DNA from: Pelagibacterium lacus
GTDB lineage: Bacteria > Pseudomonadota > Alphaproteobacteria > Rhizobiales > Devosiaceae
DNA: 41,972 nt
NCBI RefSeq assembly: GCF_003345525.1
Contig: NZ_QQNH01000023.1
Location: 1 to 41,972, forward strand
Direction of reading: 5' to 3'
Below the pieces are notes generated by a model. It was given only the letters and a program-made list of their open reading frames with translations. It did no database searches and was not told the origin of the DNA. Position 1 is the first letter of the stretch. Each line of letters begins with the position of its first letter. Position numbers and translations under genes: made by a program. Positions 33,197 to 41,398 of this stretch are shown piece by piece.

Positions 33197-36076
33197 TCAG
33201 GTTCCCTGAGCGCCGGTTGGTGGGAAATTGGCCACGATGGCCGCCATGGGATGAAGGGCGGAGGCGGGGCTGAGGCGCTCAATCTGGCAGCGGCAGGAAA
33301 AGCCGGTGGCCAATACGCTGGTTTCGCCCTCGACGAGCGGGCGCCAGGTCGCGTCGAACAGATTGCGCGACATCTCCTGATGCTCGCGCTCATGGCCGAA
33401 GGTCCCCGACATGCCGCAGCAGCCGGTCTTCATCGGCTGGAGATCGATGCCGAGGGCGGCGAACACGTCGCGCCAGAGTTGGCCGGAGGCGGGCAGCGCG
33501 GAGGCCTCCGTGCAGTGCAGCATCAGTTTTAGGGGCGCCGCTGGCCGGGCTTTGGGCCAGTCGGCACCGCGCGTCATCTCGCCATGGAGAAATTCCTGGA
33601 CGAGGAGGAGGGCGGGCACGCCGGAGTCCAGACGCCGATATTCCTGGCGCGTGAGCAGCACGAAGGCGGGATCTATCCCCAGCATGGGCGTTTTCAATGC
33701 CGCCACGGCCTTGAGCGCGGCGATCTGGCGGGCGGCACGGGCCCGGAAGCGCCGGGTCATGCCCTTGACATGGGCGCCCTTGCCGCCGGGGGGCAGGGTG
33801 ACGATGACGGGGCGATAGCCGAGCGCCGCCAATCCCCCGGCGACGGCGGCGACGGCGTCGGTATCGAAGGTCGTGGTGAAGGCGTCTTCGAGGAGAAGAA
33901 CGGTGTTGGCCGTCAGCTCAGTTGCCGCGAGCCGATCCCATCGGCGCACGGGATGGCCGAGTGCCCGCAGCGAGCGGGGGGCGATGCGCGGCAGGTCGAC
34001 CATGCCGGTGGCGCGGGCCGCGATGGCGCGACCCAGGGCCATGCCCAGCCAGGCGAGCGGGCGAAGGGCATCGACGGTTCTCGCCATCGGTTCGATGGCG
34101 GCGACCGCATGGTCGCGCAGGGGGCGGCGGTGGCGCTGGTAATAGTGATCGAGAAAGGCCGATTTCATCGAAGGGATGCTGACCTGCACGGGGCAGGAAC
34201 TGGCACAGGCATTGCAGCCCAGACAGTCATTGAGGGTGGCAAGGACGCTGGCCTCGATGGCGTCGAGATCGTCCGCCTGTCCGGCCTGGGCCTCCCGCCA
34301 GTTGCGCAGCGCGTCCGAGCGGCCCTTGGGCGACAGGCGATTGTCGCGGGTGGCCTGGTAGGAGGGGCACATGGACGTGAAGCGCGAATGGCTGAGGCAG
34401 GCCGAATTGCCGTTGCAATGATAGGATTTCTCGAACGCGTCGCCCGGGGCATTGCCCTTGCGGAAGGCCGGATCGGAAATGCCCAGCCGCGCGCGGTCGA
34501 CAACCACCAGCTTGCCGGGGTTGAAGCGCTCGGCGGGATCGAAGGCGGCCTTGACCCGCTGCAGGGCGCGATAGGCCACCGGGCCGACGAAATCGGGCAG
34601 GTAGGCGCCGCGGATTCCCTTGCCGTGCTCGCCCCAGAAAATGCCGCCATGGGCGTTGCACAGCGCATAGACAGCATCGGAAATGGCGCGGAAGGTGTCG
34701 CGGTCGAGCGGATCGTCGAGGTCGAGCGAGGGGCGCACATGCAGGCATCCGACATCGATATGGCCATAGATGCCGTAATTGAGCCCGTGCTGCTTCATGA
34801 TGCGGTCGAAGCCGTTGACGAAGGGAACCAGATGCTCGACCGGCACCACGCAATCCTCGACAAAGGCGATGGGGCGGCGGGTGCCCTCGCGCTTGCCCAA
34901 AAGCCCCACGGCGGCGGAGCGAATGCCCCACAGGTCCTGCCGCTCGGCGGCATCGACCGCGACATGGGTGCCCACCACGCCGGGGAGCGTGGCGGCGCGG
35001 GCGAGAAAACCCTCCACCTGCGCGTCGAGCGTATCCGGCTCGGCGCCGACGAATTCGACGAACATATGCGCGATGGGCTGGCCGCCCGTGCCCTGCACAT
35101 GGGCCGGCAGGCGCGCCATCAGCCCCGCCTCGCGCGCCAGGCGATGAACCCATTCGTCCATGATCTCGATGGCGAGGGGGTCGTGCTCGAGAATGGCCGA
35201 TCCCGCCGCCAGAGCCTGCCGGAAACTGTCGAAGGCGACGACCACCAGCCGCTCGTGCCGGGGCAGGGGGACCAGCCGCACGCGAATGCGGGTCACGAGG
35301 CCCAGCGTACCCTCGGCGCCGAGAAACAGCCGCCACCAGTCCAGCCGGTCCGTGTCGGGGCGGGCGCGTTCGAGGTCATAGCCGGTGAAGCGGCGCGAGA
35401 TGCGCGGCGTGTTGGCGATCAGCGCCTCGCGGCCTTCGTCGCAGGCCGCGGCCAGTTCGGCATAAAGCTCGGGCGCGTCGGACCGGTCGCCCGAGAGGCT
35501 GGACAGCTTGCGCCCCCGGTCCAGCACCACCTCCAGTCCGAGGATGTTGTCGCTGGTCTTGCCGTAAAGGCGCGAGCCCTTGCCCGAGGCGTCGGTGCCG
35601 ACCATGCCCCCGATGGTGCAGCGGCTCGACGTCGAGGTGTTGGGCGCGAATTGGAGGCCGGTCGCGGCGATGGCGGCGTTGAATTCATCGAGCACGATGC
35701 CCGGTTCGACATCGGCCCAACCCTCGGCGGAGTTGACCTCGAGAATGCGGGTCATGAAGCGCTGGAAATTCACCACGACGCCGCGATTGAGGCTCTGCCC
35801 GTTGGTGCCGGTGCCGCCGCCCCGGGCGGTTACCGGCAGCGTTGCGAATTCGGGCCGGGCCAGCACCGCCATCAGAAGCTGCACATCGTCGGAATCGCGG
35901 GGGGCGACCACGAGGTCGGGCATGATCTCATAGACGCTGTTATCGGTCGACACCGCGGCGCGGGCCGAAAAGTCGAACGTCACGTCGCCGGCAAAGCCGC
36001 TCTCGATGATGGCGGCGCACGCCTTGTGGAACAGGGAAGCGGAGGCCGGGCCGGGGATTGAAACGTGCAGGGTCAT
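33197..36076 (-). CDS. YdiJ-type FAD-linked oxidase with Fe-S and CCG domains
   Basis: 959 aa. The N-terminal PCMH-type FAD domain (TARGGGTGTNGQSLNRGVVV, GGMVGTDASGKGSRLYGKTSDN) is followed by the FAD-oxidase C-terminal domain (YGHIDVGCLHVRP), a Fe-S domain (CNGNSACLSHSRFTSMCPSY and CLGCNACASSCPVQV) and a C-terminal CCG-type region (LMLHCTEAS, MKTGCCGMSGTFGHE). This is the YdiJ layout, a membrane-associated D-2-hydroxy-acid (often D-2-hydroxyglutarate) dehydrogenase feeding electrons to the respiratory chain. It is divergent from a LysR regulator with a 46-bp gap. The substrate is inferred from family only. Confidence 0.92.
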   Translation of the reverse strand: MTLHVSIPGPASASLFHKACAAIIESGFAGDVTFDFSARAAVSTDNSVYEIMPDLVVAPRDSDDVQLLMAVLARPEFATLPVTARGGGTGTNGQSLNRGVVVNFQRFMTRILEVNSAEGWADVEPGIVLDEFNAAIAATGLQFAPNTSTSSRCTIGGMVGTDASGKGSRLYGKTSDNILGLEVVLDRGRKLSSLSGDRSDAPELYAELAAACDEGREALIANTPRISRRFTGYDLERARPDTDRLDWWRLFLGAEGTLGLVTRIRVRLVPLPRHERLVVVAFDSFRQALAAGSAILEHDPLAIEIMDEWVHRLAREAGLMARLPAHVQGTGGQPIAHMFVEFVGAEPDTLDAQVEGFLARAATLPGVVGTHVAVDAAERQDLWGIRSAAVGLLGKREGTRRPIAFVEDCVVPVEHLVPFVNGFDRIMKQHGLNYGIYGHIDVGCLHVRPSLDLDDPLDRDTFRAISDAVYALCNAHGGIFWGEHGKGIRGAYLPDFVGPVAYRALQRVKAAFDPAERFNPGKLVVVDRARLGISDPAFRKGNAPGDAFEKSYHCNGNSACLSHSRFTSMCPSYQATRDNRLSPKGRSDALRNWREAQAGQADDLDAIEASVLATLNDCLGCNACASSCPVQVSIPSMKSAFLDHYYQRHRRPLRDHAVAAIEPMARTVDALRPLAWLGMALGRAIAARATGMVDLPRIAPRSLRALGHPVRRWDRLAATELTANTVLLLEDAFTTTFDTDAVAAVAGGLAALGYRPVIVTLPPGGKGAHVKGMTRRFRARAARQIAALKAVAALKTPMLGIDPAFVLLTRQEYRRLDSGVPALLLVQEFLHGEMTRGADWPKARPAAPLKLMLHCTEASALPASGQLWRDVFAALGIDLQPMKTGCCGMSGTFGHEREHQEMSRNLFDATWRPLVEGETSVLATGFSCRCQIERLSPASALHPMAAIVANFPPTGAQGT

Positions 36077-36102
36077 GCGGACCCTTGAACCATATCCGGC
36101 TC

Positions 36103-36119
36103 ATTCGTAGAATTAGAAT
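36103..36119. promoter_or_regulatory. Possible LysR-type operator in the divergent gap
   Basis: ATTC (36103-36106) and GAAT (36116-36119) are inverted around 9 nt, fitting the T-N11-A pattern of LysR boxes. It lies in the 46-bp gap between the YdiJ-like and LysR genes, immediately before the LysR ATG. The arms are short, so this is tentative. Confidence 0.35.
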
Positions 36120-36122
36120 GAA

Positions 36123-37037
36123 ATGAAAAGTCATTCGGAAAATACGAGCATTAACATCCGCCATTTCCGCGCCGCGCTGGCCCTGGCGGAAGCGCAATCC
36201 TTCACCAAGGCCGCCGACCGGATCGGGGTGGTCCCTTCGGCCCTGACCGAGACCATACGGCAGCTCGAGGAGGATGTCGGGCTTTTGCTGTTCGACCGCC
36301 AGCAGCGCCCGGTGAGGCCGACCCAGGCTGGCGAGGATTTCCTCGAAGCGGCGCGCCGGGTGGTCGCCGATTTCCACGGCACGCTGCACGACATGCGCAG
36401 CCTGGCCGGAATCGAGCAGGGCACGGTGCGGGTGGCGGCGGCGCCCTCGGTGGTGCGCTTTCATTTCGCGCCGCTCATTGCCGATTTCCGCCGGCTCCAT
36501 CCGGGCGTCGAGATCATGGTGCATGCGGCGGTGGCCGAGCGGGTGGGGACGCTGGTGCTGGACCGCGAGGTCGATTTCGGCATCGCCGAACGCTGGCACG
36601 ATACCGATCAGCTCACCCATGAGCCGCTGCAGGACGACCCCTTCGTGCTGGCCTGCCATGCCGGCCACCCCCTGGCGGGGCGGGGAAAAGTGGAACTGGC
36701 CGATATCCCGGCCGACGACATCATCAGCCTCGACGGGGATACCGGGATCGGCAAGGCCATCGCGCAGGCCCGGCACGTGCCCGACAGCTTGAAGCGCGGC
36801 CGGCTCAAGGCCCATGACACCATCGCGCAGCTGACCATGGTGTCGCAGGGGCTGGGCGTGGCGCTGGTGTCCCGCCTTGCCGCGGCCGTGATCCAGAGTC
36901 CGGACATCCGCGCCGTGGAGGTGGCGGACCTGCAGCTTCGGCGCACTATCTGCATCATCACGCGCGCCCGCACGGCCTTTCCCCCGGCGGCGGAGCGACT
37001 GATCTCCGAGGCGAGGGCGAGAATTTCGGCCTATTGA
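36123..37037 (+). CDS. LysR-family transcriptional regulator
   Basis: 304 aa. The winged helix is FRAALALAEAQSFTKAADRIGVVPSALTETIRQLEEDVGLLLF, followed by the substrate-binding domain with VRVAAAPSVVRFHFAPLIADF. It is divergent from the YdiJ-type dehydrogenase and probably controls it in response to a hydroxy or keto acid. Almost no leader separates promoter and start, and no strong ribosome site is seen. Confidence 0.93.
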   Translation: MKSHSENTSINIRHFRAALALAEAQSFTKAADRIGVVPSALTETIRQLEEDVGLLLFDRQQRPVRPTQAGEDFLEAARRVVADFHGTLHDMRSLAGIEQGTVRVAAAPSVVRFHFAPLIADFRRLHPGVEIMVHAAVAERVGTLVLDREVDFGIAERWHDTDQLTHEPLQDDPFVLACHAGHPLAGRGKVELADIPADDIISLDGDTGIGKAIAQARHVPDSLKRGRLKAHDTIAQLTMVSQGLGVALVSRLAAAVIQSPDIRAVEVADLQLRRTICIITRARTAFPPAAERLISEARARISAY

Positions 37038-37070
37038 GGGATCGCACCATCCGAGGGTGCCGTCGCCGTG

Positions 37071-37092
37071 CTTCAACAAACCTTCACAAAAC
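37071..37092 (+). promoter_or_regulatory. Pho-box-like direct repeat
   Basis: CTTCAAC (37071-37077), AAAC, CTTCACA (37082-37088), AAAC. Two 7-bp units with a 4-bp spacer give an 11-bp period, the form of PhoB boxes (consensus CTGTCAT). It is 65 nt upstream of the alkaline phosphatase start, so phosphate-starvation control is likely. Confidence 0.6.
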
Positions 37093-37156
37093 CGAGATGG
37101 AAAGGTCATGGCGCCTGAATAGCGTCCGCCTCGATCGAAACCCCATGGAGGCAACC

Positions 37157-38635
37157 ATGTTTCGTCGGACGCTAGTGTCTACCCTTTCCGTCGCGCTTTG
37201 CGCATCCACCGCCATCGCTCAGGATCTGCCCCAGGCAGGCAGTGAATATTTCACCGCCGGCCAGGCTCTGATCGCCGAGCGCGTTGCGGCTGAGCCCAAC
37301 ACCAACACCGCCAAGAACGTCATCCTGTTCGTCGCCGACGGCATGGGCATCGGCCCCAATTACGGCATCCGCCTGTTTGCCGGCCAGCAGCAGGGCTTGC
37401 TCGGCGAGGAGTACAACCTCCCGCACGATCTGTTCCCGCATTCGGCGATCATGAAGACCTACAACATCAACGCCCAGACCCCGGACTCCGCCCCGACCGC
37501 CGGTGCGATGAACTCCGGCGTCAAGCAGGTCTTCAACACCATCAACCTCGACGACACCGCGATCTATGACGATTGCTCGAGCGAAGTGCCGCTGCGCCTG
37601 TTCTCGGAAATCGTCGCTGATGCCGGCAAGTCGGTGGGCATCATCTCGACCGCTTCGGTCGCCCACGCCACCCCGGCCGCCGTCTATGCCAAGACCGCCA
37701 ACCGCAACTGGTTCCACGACGCTCCGGAAGGCTGTGACGACATCGCCCTCCAGCTGGTCAACCAGTTCGAAGCCGGCGTCATCGACGTTGCACTCGGCGG
37801 CGGCATCCGCGATTTCGCTCCCGAAGGCACCGCGCTCGACAATGGCACGGGCCGCCGCCTCGACGGCCAGGACCTGCTGGCCCGTCTCGATGGCCTTGGC
37901 GTTCAGTACGTCCACGACGCCGAAACCCTCGCTGCCGCCGACCGCAGCCAGCCGATCATCGGCCTGTTCGCCAATTCGGACATGAGCTACCAGGAAGATC
38001 GCCCGGAAGGCGAGCCTTCGCTGCTCGACATGACCGTCACGGCCATCGAACAGCTCCAGACCAATGAAGACGGGTTCTACCTGATGGTGGAAGCCGGCCG
38101 CGTCGACCATGCCCTGCATGGCGGCAACGCACACCGCGCCTTCACCGACGGCGCCATCTTCGCCGAGGCCATCCAGGCCGCCCTCGACATGGTCGATCTC
38201 GAAGAGACCCTGGTGATCGTCACTGCCGACCACGAGCACGTGATCAACTTCCAGGGCTATTGCGGCCGTGGCACCCCGATCACCGGCCTGTGCATGGATA
38301 TCGCGTCCGGCCAGATCGAGCACTCCGGCGAGCCCGCGCTTGCCGATGACGGCCTGCCCTACACCGTCGTCACCTTCGGCAACGGCGCCGGTTCGGTCCT
38401 CATCGAGCAGGAAGACGGCACCTATGCCGGTGCGCGCCCCGCGCTGACCCAGGAAGAGGTCCTCGATCCGGACTACCTCCAGCAGGCGCTGATCCCGATG
38501 AGCTCGGAAACCCACTCGGGCGTCGACGTCGGCCTGTGGGCCACCGGCCCCTGGGCGCACCTGTTCGGCGGCACCATGGACCAGGAAACCATCTTCCACG
38601 TCATGAACCACGCCGCGTTCGGCTCGGCCGAATAA
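37157..38635 (+). CDS. phoA: Secreted alkaline phosphatase (PhoA type)
   Basis: 492 aa with a signal peptide (FRRTLVSTLSVALCASTAIA, cleavage before QDLPQ). The metal and nucleophile motifs are VILFVADGMG (D61), TPDSAPTAGAMNSGVK (Ser111 nucleophile), MVEAGRVDHALHGGN and VTADHEH. It releases phosphate from organic esters in the periplasm. GGAGG 5 nt before the ATG at 37157 fixes the start. The codon set is cleaner (many GTC/CTC/ATC/GAA) than neighbours, suggesting high expression. A terminator follows 21 nt after the stop. Confidence 0.95.
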   Translation: MFRRTLVSTLSVALCASTAIAQDLPQAGSEYFTAGQALIAERVAAEPNTNTAKNVILFVADGMGIGPNYGIRLFAGQQQGLLGEEYNLPHDLFPHSAIMKTYNINAQTPDSAPTAGAMNSGVKQVFNTINLDDTAIYDDCSSEVPLRLFSEIVADAGKSVGIISTASVAHATPAAVYAKTANRNWFHDAPEGCDDIALQLVNQFEAGVIDVALGGGIRDFAPEGTALDNGTGRRLDGQDLLARLDGLGVQYVHDAETLAAADRSQPIIGLFANSDMSYQEDRPEGEPSLLDMTVTAIEQLQTNEDGFYLMVEAGRVDHALHGGNAHRAFTDGAIFAEAIQAALDMVDLEETLVIVTADHEHVINFQGYCGRGTPITGLCMDIASGQIEHSGEPALADDGLPYTVVTFGNGAGSVLIEQEDGTYAGARPALTQEEVLDPDYLQQALIPMSSETHSGVDVGLWATGPWAHLFGGTMDQETIFHVMNHAAFGSAE

Positions 38636-38656
38636 GCCAGCGATCACATACTTGGG

Positions 38657-38682
38657 AGAGGGCCGGCTGCCGGCCCTCTTTT
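38657..38682 (+). terminator. Rho-independent terminator after phoA
   Basis: AGAGGGCCGG (38657-38666), loop CTG, CCGGCCCTCT (38670-38679), then TTT. It lies 21 nt after the phosphatase stop. Confidence 0.88.
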
Positions 38683-38687
38683 CATTG

Positions 38688-38702
38688 AACTGTCACACAG
38701 TT
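38688..38702. promoter_or_regulatory. 15-bp palindrome upstream of the putative metal-transport operon
   Basis: AACTGT-CAC-ACAGTT is a perfect inverted repeat 52 nt before the first gene (38754) and just after the phoA terminator. It is a good candidate operator. It does not match the AT-rich Zur box known in rhizobia. Regulator unknown. Confidence 0.4.
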
Positions 38703-38753
38703 CGCCCGCGCCGCTGCTATCGTCGGGCCACGTTCAGGCAAAGGAGAGTTTCC

Positions 38754-39191
38754 ATGAACCGCCGCGGATTTTTCGCCACTGCCACGGGCGCCGTCCTCGC
38801 TGCCCCCTTCATCGTCACCGGCGCTGCCGCCGCCGAACCGCAGGTCCGCTTGCGCGAGCTCTATGAGCGCGACATGAGCTTCACCCCCTTCGCCCTCGAA
38901 AACGCGGGGACACGGGTGGCGATCGAAGGCTTCATGGCCCCGCCGCTCAAGGCCGATTCCAATTTCTACGTGTTGACCAATATCCCCATGGCGGTTTGCC
39001 CGTTCTGCTCGTCGGAAGCCGAATGGCCCAACGACATTCTGGCCGTCTACGCCCAGCGCGTGGTCAACGTCATCCCGTTCAACGTGAAGATCATCACCCG
39101 CGGCACGCTCGAACTGGGCACCTATACCGACCCCGAGTTGGGCTTTGTCAGCCGCGTCCGGCTGATCGATGCGGTGCAGGAACGGGCATAG
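38754..39191 (+). CDS. Tat-exported DUF3299-like protein of a metal ABC system
   Basis: 145 aa. The twin-arginine signal MNRRGFFATATGAVLAAPFI ends near GAAAA. The mature part contains LRELYERDMSFTPFALENAG, VAIEGFMAPPLKADSNFYVL and PMAVCPFCSSEAEWP with a CxxC pair. GFMAPP and the following strand resemble DUF3299 proteins that accompany MacB-type metal transporters. It may bind metal or hand it to the transporter from the periplasm; that is inference. AAGGAGA lies 8 nt before the ATG. It is the first gene of a four-gene operon. Confidence 0.75.
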   Translation: MNRRGFFATATGAVLAAPFIVTGAAAAEPQVRLRELYERDMSFTPFALENAGTRVAIEGFMAPPLKADSNFYVLTNIPMAVCPFCSSEAEWPNDILAVYAQRVVNVIPFNVKIITRGTLELGTYTDPELGFVSRVRLIDAVQERA

Positions 39192-39200
39192 CTAAATTCC

Positions 39201-39884
39201 ATGAGCCTTGATCTCAAGATCGATGACCTCGAGGTCAGGGCGGCTTCGGGGCGGGTGCTGCTGAGCGTGCCCCGGCTTTCCGTCGCCGCCGGCATGTGCC
39301 TGGGGGTCAAGGGGCCCTCGGGGGCCGGGAAGTCGACCTTCCTCTTTTCCCTCGCCGGGCTCGGCGCCAACAGCAGCGGCGCCATCGCCTGGGGCGGGAC
39401 CGACCTCATGGTGCTGTCGCCCGAAGCGCGGGCGAAATTCCGCCGCCATCACATCGGCATGGTGTTTCAGGATTTCCTGTTGTTCGAAGAACTCTCGGCC
39501 GCCGCCAACGCGGCGCTGCCCGGCGCCTATTCCCGGCGCGCCCGCCAGGCGGTCATCGCGCGCAAGGCGGGCGACGTGCTCGACCGGCTCGGCATCGCCC
39601 ATGGGGGACGGACGGTGGAGAGCTTCTCCGGCGGGGAGCGCCAGCGCGTGGCGATCGCCCGGGCGCTGGCCGCCGATCCGGAAATCGTCCTCGCCGACGA
39701 GCCCACCGCCAGCCTCGACCGCAAGACGGCCGATCGGCTGATCGAGGATCTGGTGCGCATGGTGCGGGAGGAGGGCAAGACCCTCATCGCGGTCAGCCAC
39801 GACCCGGCCGTCTATACACGCATGGACCGGGTCATCGAAATCGTCGACGGCGCGATCGTCTCCGACGAGGTACGGGATGGCTAG
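39201..39884 (+). CDS. MacB/LolD-type ABC transporter ATP-binding protein
   Basis: 227 aa. Walker A GPSGAGKST, Q-loop MVFQDFLLFEELSA, signature SFSGGERQR, Walker B IVLADEPTASLD and the switch His in VSHDP are intact. The size and motifs fit the LolD/MacB class that works with FtsX-like permeases instead of classical importers. It begins 9 nt after the DUF3299-like gene. The partner permease is at 40041. The TAG stop is part of CTAG. Confidence 0.93.
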   Translation: MSLDLKIDDLEVRAASGRVLLSVPRLSVAAGMCLGVKGPSGAGKSTFLFSLAGLGANSSGAIAWGGTDLMVLSPEARAKFRRHHIGMVFQDFLLFEELSAAANAALPGAYSRRARQAVIARKAGDVLDRLGIAHGGRTVESFSGGERQRVAIARALAADPEIVLADEPTASLDRKTADRLIEDLVRMVREEGKTLIAVSHDPAVYTRMDRVIEIVDGAIVSDEVRDG

Positions 39885-39926
39885 ATCGGAATTTCGCCAC
39901 AGCCTCAGCACCGCCCTCATCCCGGT

Positions 39927-39951
39927 CCCTTCTCCCAGCGGGGGAGAAGGG
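39927..39951. repeat. REP-like hairpin within the operon
   Basis: CCCTTCTCCC (39927-39936) and GGGAGAAGGG (39942-39951) flank a 5-nt loop. The sequence (CCTCATCCCGG then CTTCTCCC...GGGAGAAGG) resembles REP-type intergenic repeats of Hyphomicrobiales. It sits in the 156-bp gap between ATPase and permease genes and may affect transcript stability or split expression. Confidence 0.55.
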
Positions 39952-40040
39952 GGCTCTTCCTGCCGCCGCTTGCTGCTTTCTGAAACGCTTCATGAGACGG
40001 GTGCGGCCTTGCAATCCCATGACCGCCGGAGGGCCGTCCG

Positions 40041-41369
40041 ATGAACCCCCTCGCTCCGCTCTATCGCGCGATCGAATGGATGCCGGTGCTGGCCCAGGAC
40101 ATCACCGTGCTCGTGGTTCTCGTGATGCCGGCCCTGATCGTTGGGGCGCTGGTGCTGGTCGGGTTCCGTCCCTTCCCCCTGGTGCGCGCCATGCTGTGGC
40201 GCTTCCGGTGGACCAATGCGCTGTTCGTCCTTCTCATCGCCGTTTCGGTGGGGCTCGGGGTGGGCCTTATCGCGCAGGAGCGCGGCCTGCGGCAGGGGAC
40301 GGCGCGCGCCGCCGATCCGTTCGATCTGGTGATTTCCGCTCCGGGCAGCGAGATCACCATGATGTTCGCCGCCGTCTATCTCCAGCCCTCGGACGTGCCG
40401 CTGCTGTCGGGCGAGATCTATGACGAGGTGGCCAATGCCCCCGATGTCACGCTGGCCGCGCCCATTGCCTTCGGGGACAGCTATGTGTCCTCGCCCGTGG
40501 TCGGCTCCACGGCGCAATTCGTCACCCATCTCTCGCCTGATCTGGCCGAAGGGGCGATGTTCGCCGACCGGCTCGAGGCGGTGATCGGATCGCGGGTGGA
40601 CCTCGCCCTCGGCGACAGCTTCACCCCGGCCCATGGGGTGGGCGACGCGGCCGAACATGACGCCCACGCCCATGTGGAGTATGTGGTCTCTGGGCGCATG
40701 CAGCCCACGGGCAGCCCCTGGGACCGGGCTATCATCGTGCCGGTGGAGGCGGTGTGGGAAATCCACGGCCTCGCCAATGGCCACGCGCCCGAGAATGCTG
40801 ACCAGTTGGGCCCGCCCTTCGACCCCGACTATTTCCCCGGCACCCCGGCCATCCTGGTCTCGGCCGAACAGCTTTACGTCAACTACGCCCTGCGGGCGCA
40901 GTTCACCACCGACCGCACCATGGCCTTCTTTCCCGGCACGGTGCTCGCCAATCTCTATTCGCTGATGGGCGACGTCCGGCAGGTGATGAGCATCATGGCG
41001 GTGGTGACCCAGATCCTCGTGACGGCGGGGGTGCTGGCCGGGCTGGTCATCCTCACGCGGCTGTTCGCCCGCCGGCTGGCCCTGCTGCGGGCGCTCGGCG
41101 CGCCGGGGCGCTTCGTCTTCTCGGTGGTCTGGTCCTATGCGGCCACGCTGATCTTTTCCGGGGCGGTGCTGGGCGTCGCCATCGGCTATGGCGCGGCGGC
41201 CCTCATCTCCCGCGTGGTCAGCGCGCAGACCGATATCCTCGTGACCGCCACCCTGAGCTGGCCGGAATTCCATCTGGTGGGCGCATTCGTCAGCCTGACG
41301 GTGATCCTTGCCCTGGTGCCCGCCTTCATCGCCCTGTCACGGCCGGTGGTTACTGATCTGCGCAGCTGA
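40041..41369 (+). CDS. FtsX-like ABC transporter permease
   Basis: 442 aa. A first helix pair (VLVVLVMPALIVGALVLVG and LFVLLIAVSVGLGVGLI) is followed by a periplasmic domain (about residues 80-310) and three C-terminal helices (VVTQILVTAGVLAGLVIL, VVWSYAATLIFSGAVLGVA and FVSLTVILALVPAFIAL), the MacB/FtsX topology. The periplasmic part has a His cluster (H198, H206, H209, H211) near HGVGDAAEHDAHAHVEY, which could contact metal. It pairs with the ATPase upstream and the His-rich secreted protein downstream. Confidence 0.92.
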   Translation: MNPLAPLYRAIEWMPVLAQDITVLVVLVMPALIVGALVLVGFRPFPLVRAMLWRFRWTNALFVLLIAVSVGLGVGLIAQERGLRQGTARAADPFDLVISAPGSEITMMFAAVYLQPSDVPLLSGEIYDEVANAPDVTLAAPIAFGDSYVSSPVVGSTAQFVTHLSPDLAEGAMFADRLEAVIGSRVDLALGDSFTPAHGVGDAAEHDAHAHVEYVVSGRMQPTGSPWDRAIIVPVEAVWEIHGLANGHAPENADQLGPPFDPDYFPGTPAILVSAEQLYVNYALRAQFTTDRTMAFFPGTVLANLYSLMGDVRQVMSIMAVVTQILVTAGVLAGLVILTRLFARRLALLRALGAPGRFVFSVVWSYAATLIFSGAVLGVAIGYGAAALISRVVSAQTDILVTATLSWPEFHLVGAFVSLTVILALVPAFIALSRPVVTDLRS

Positions 41370-41398
41370 ACCGCACATCGACAAAAGGACGTGCCCCA

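Noticed and set aside
33584-36061. 825-aa open frame on the plus strand
   Set aside because: Antisense shadow of the YdiJ-like gene, same low-complexity composition.
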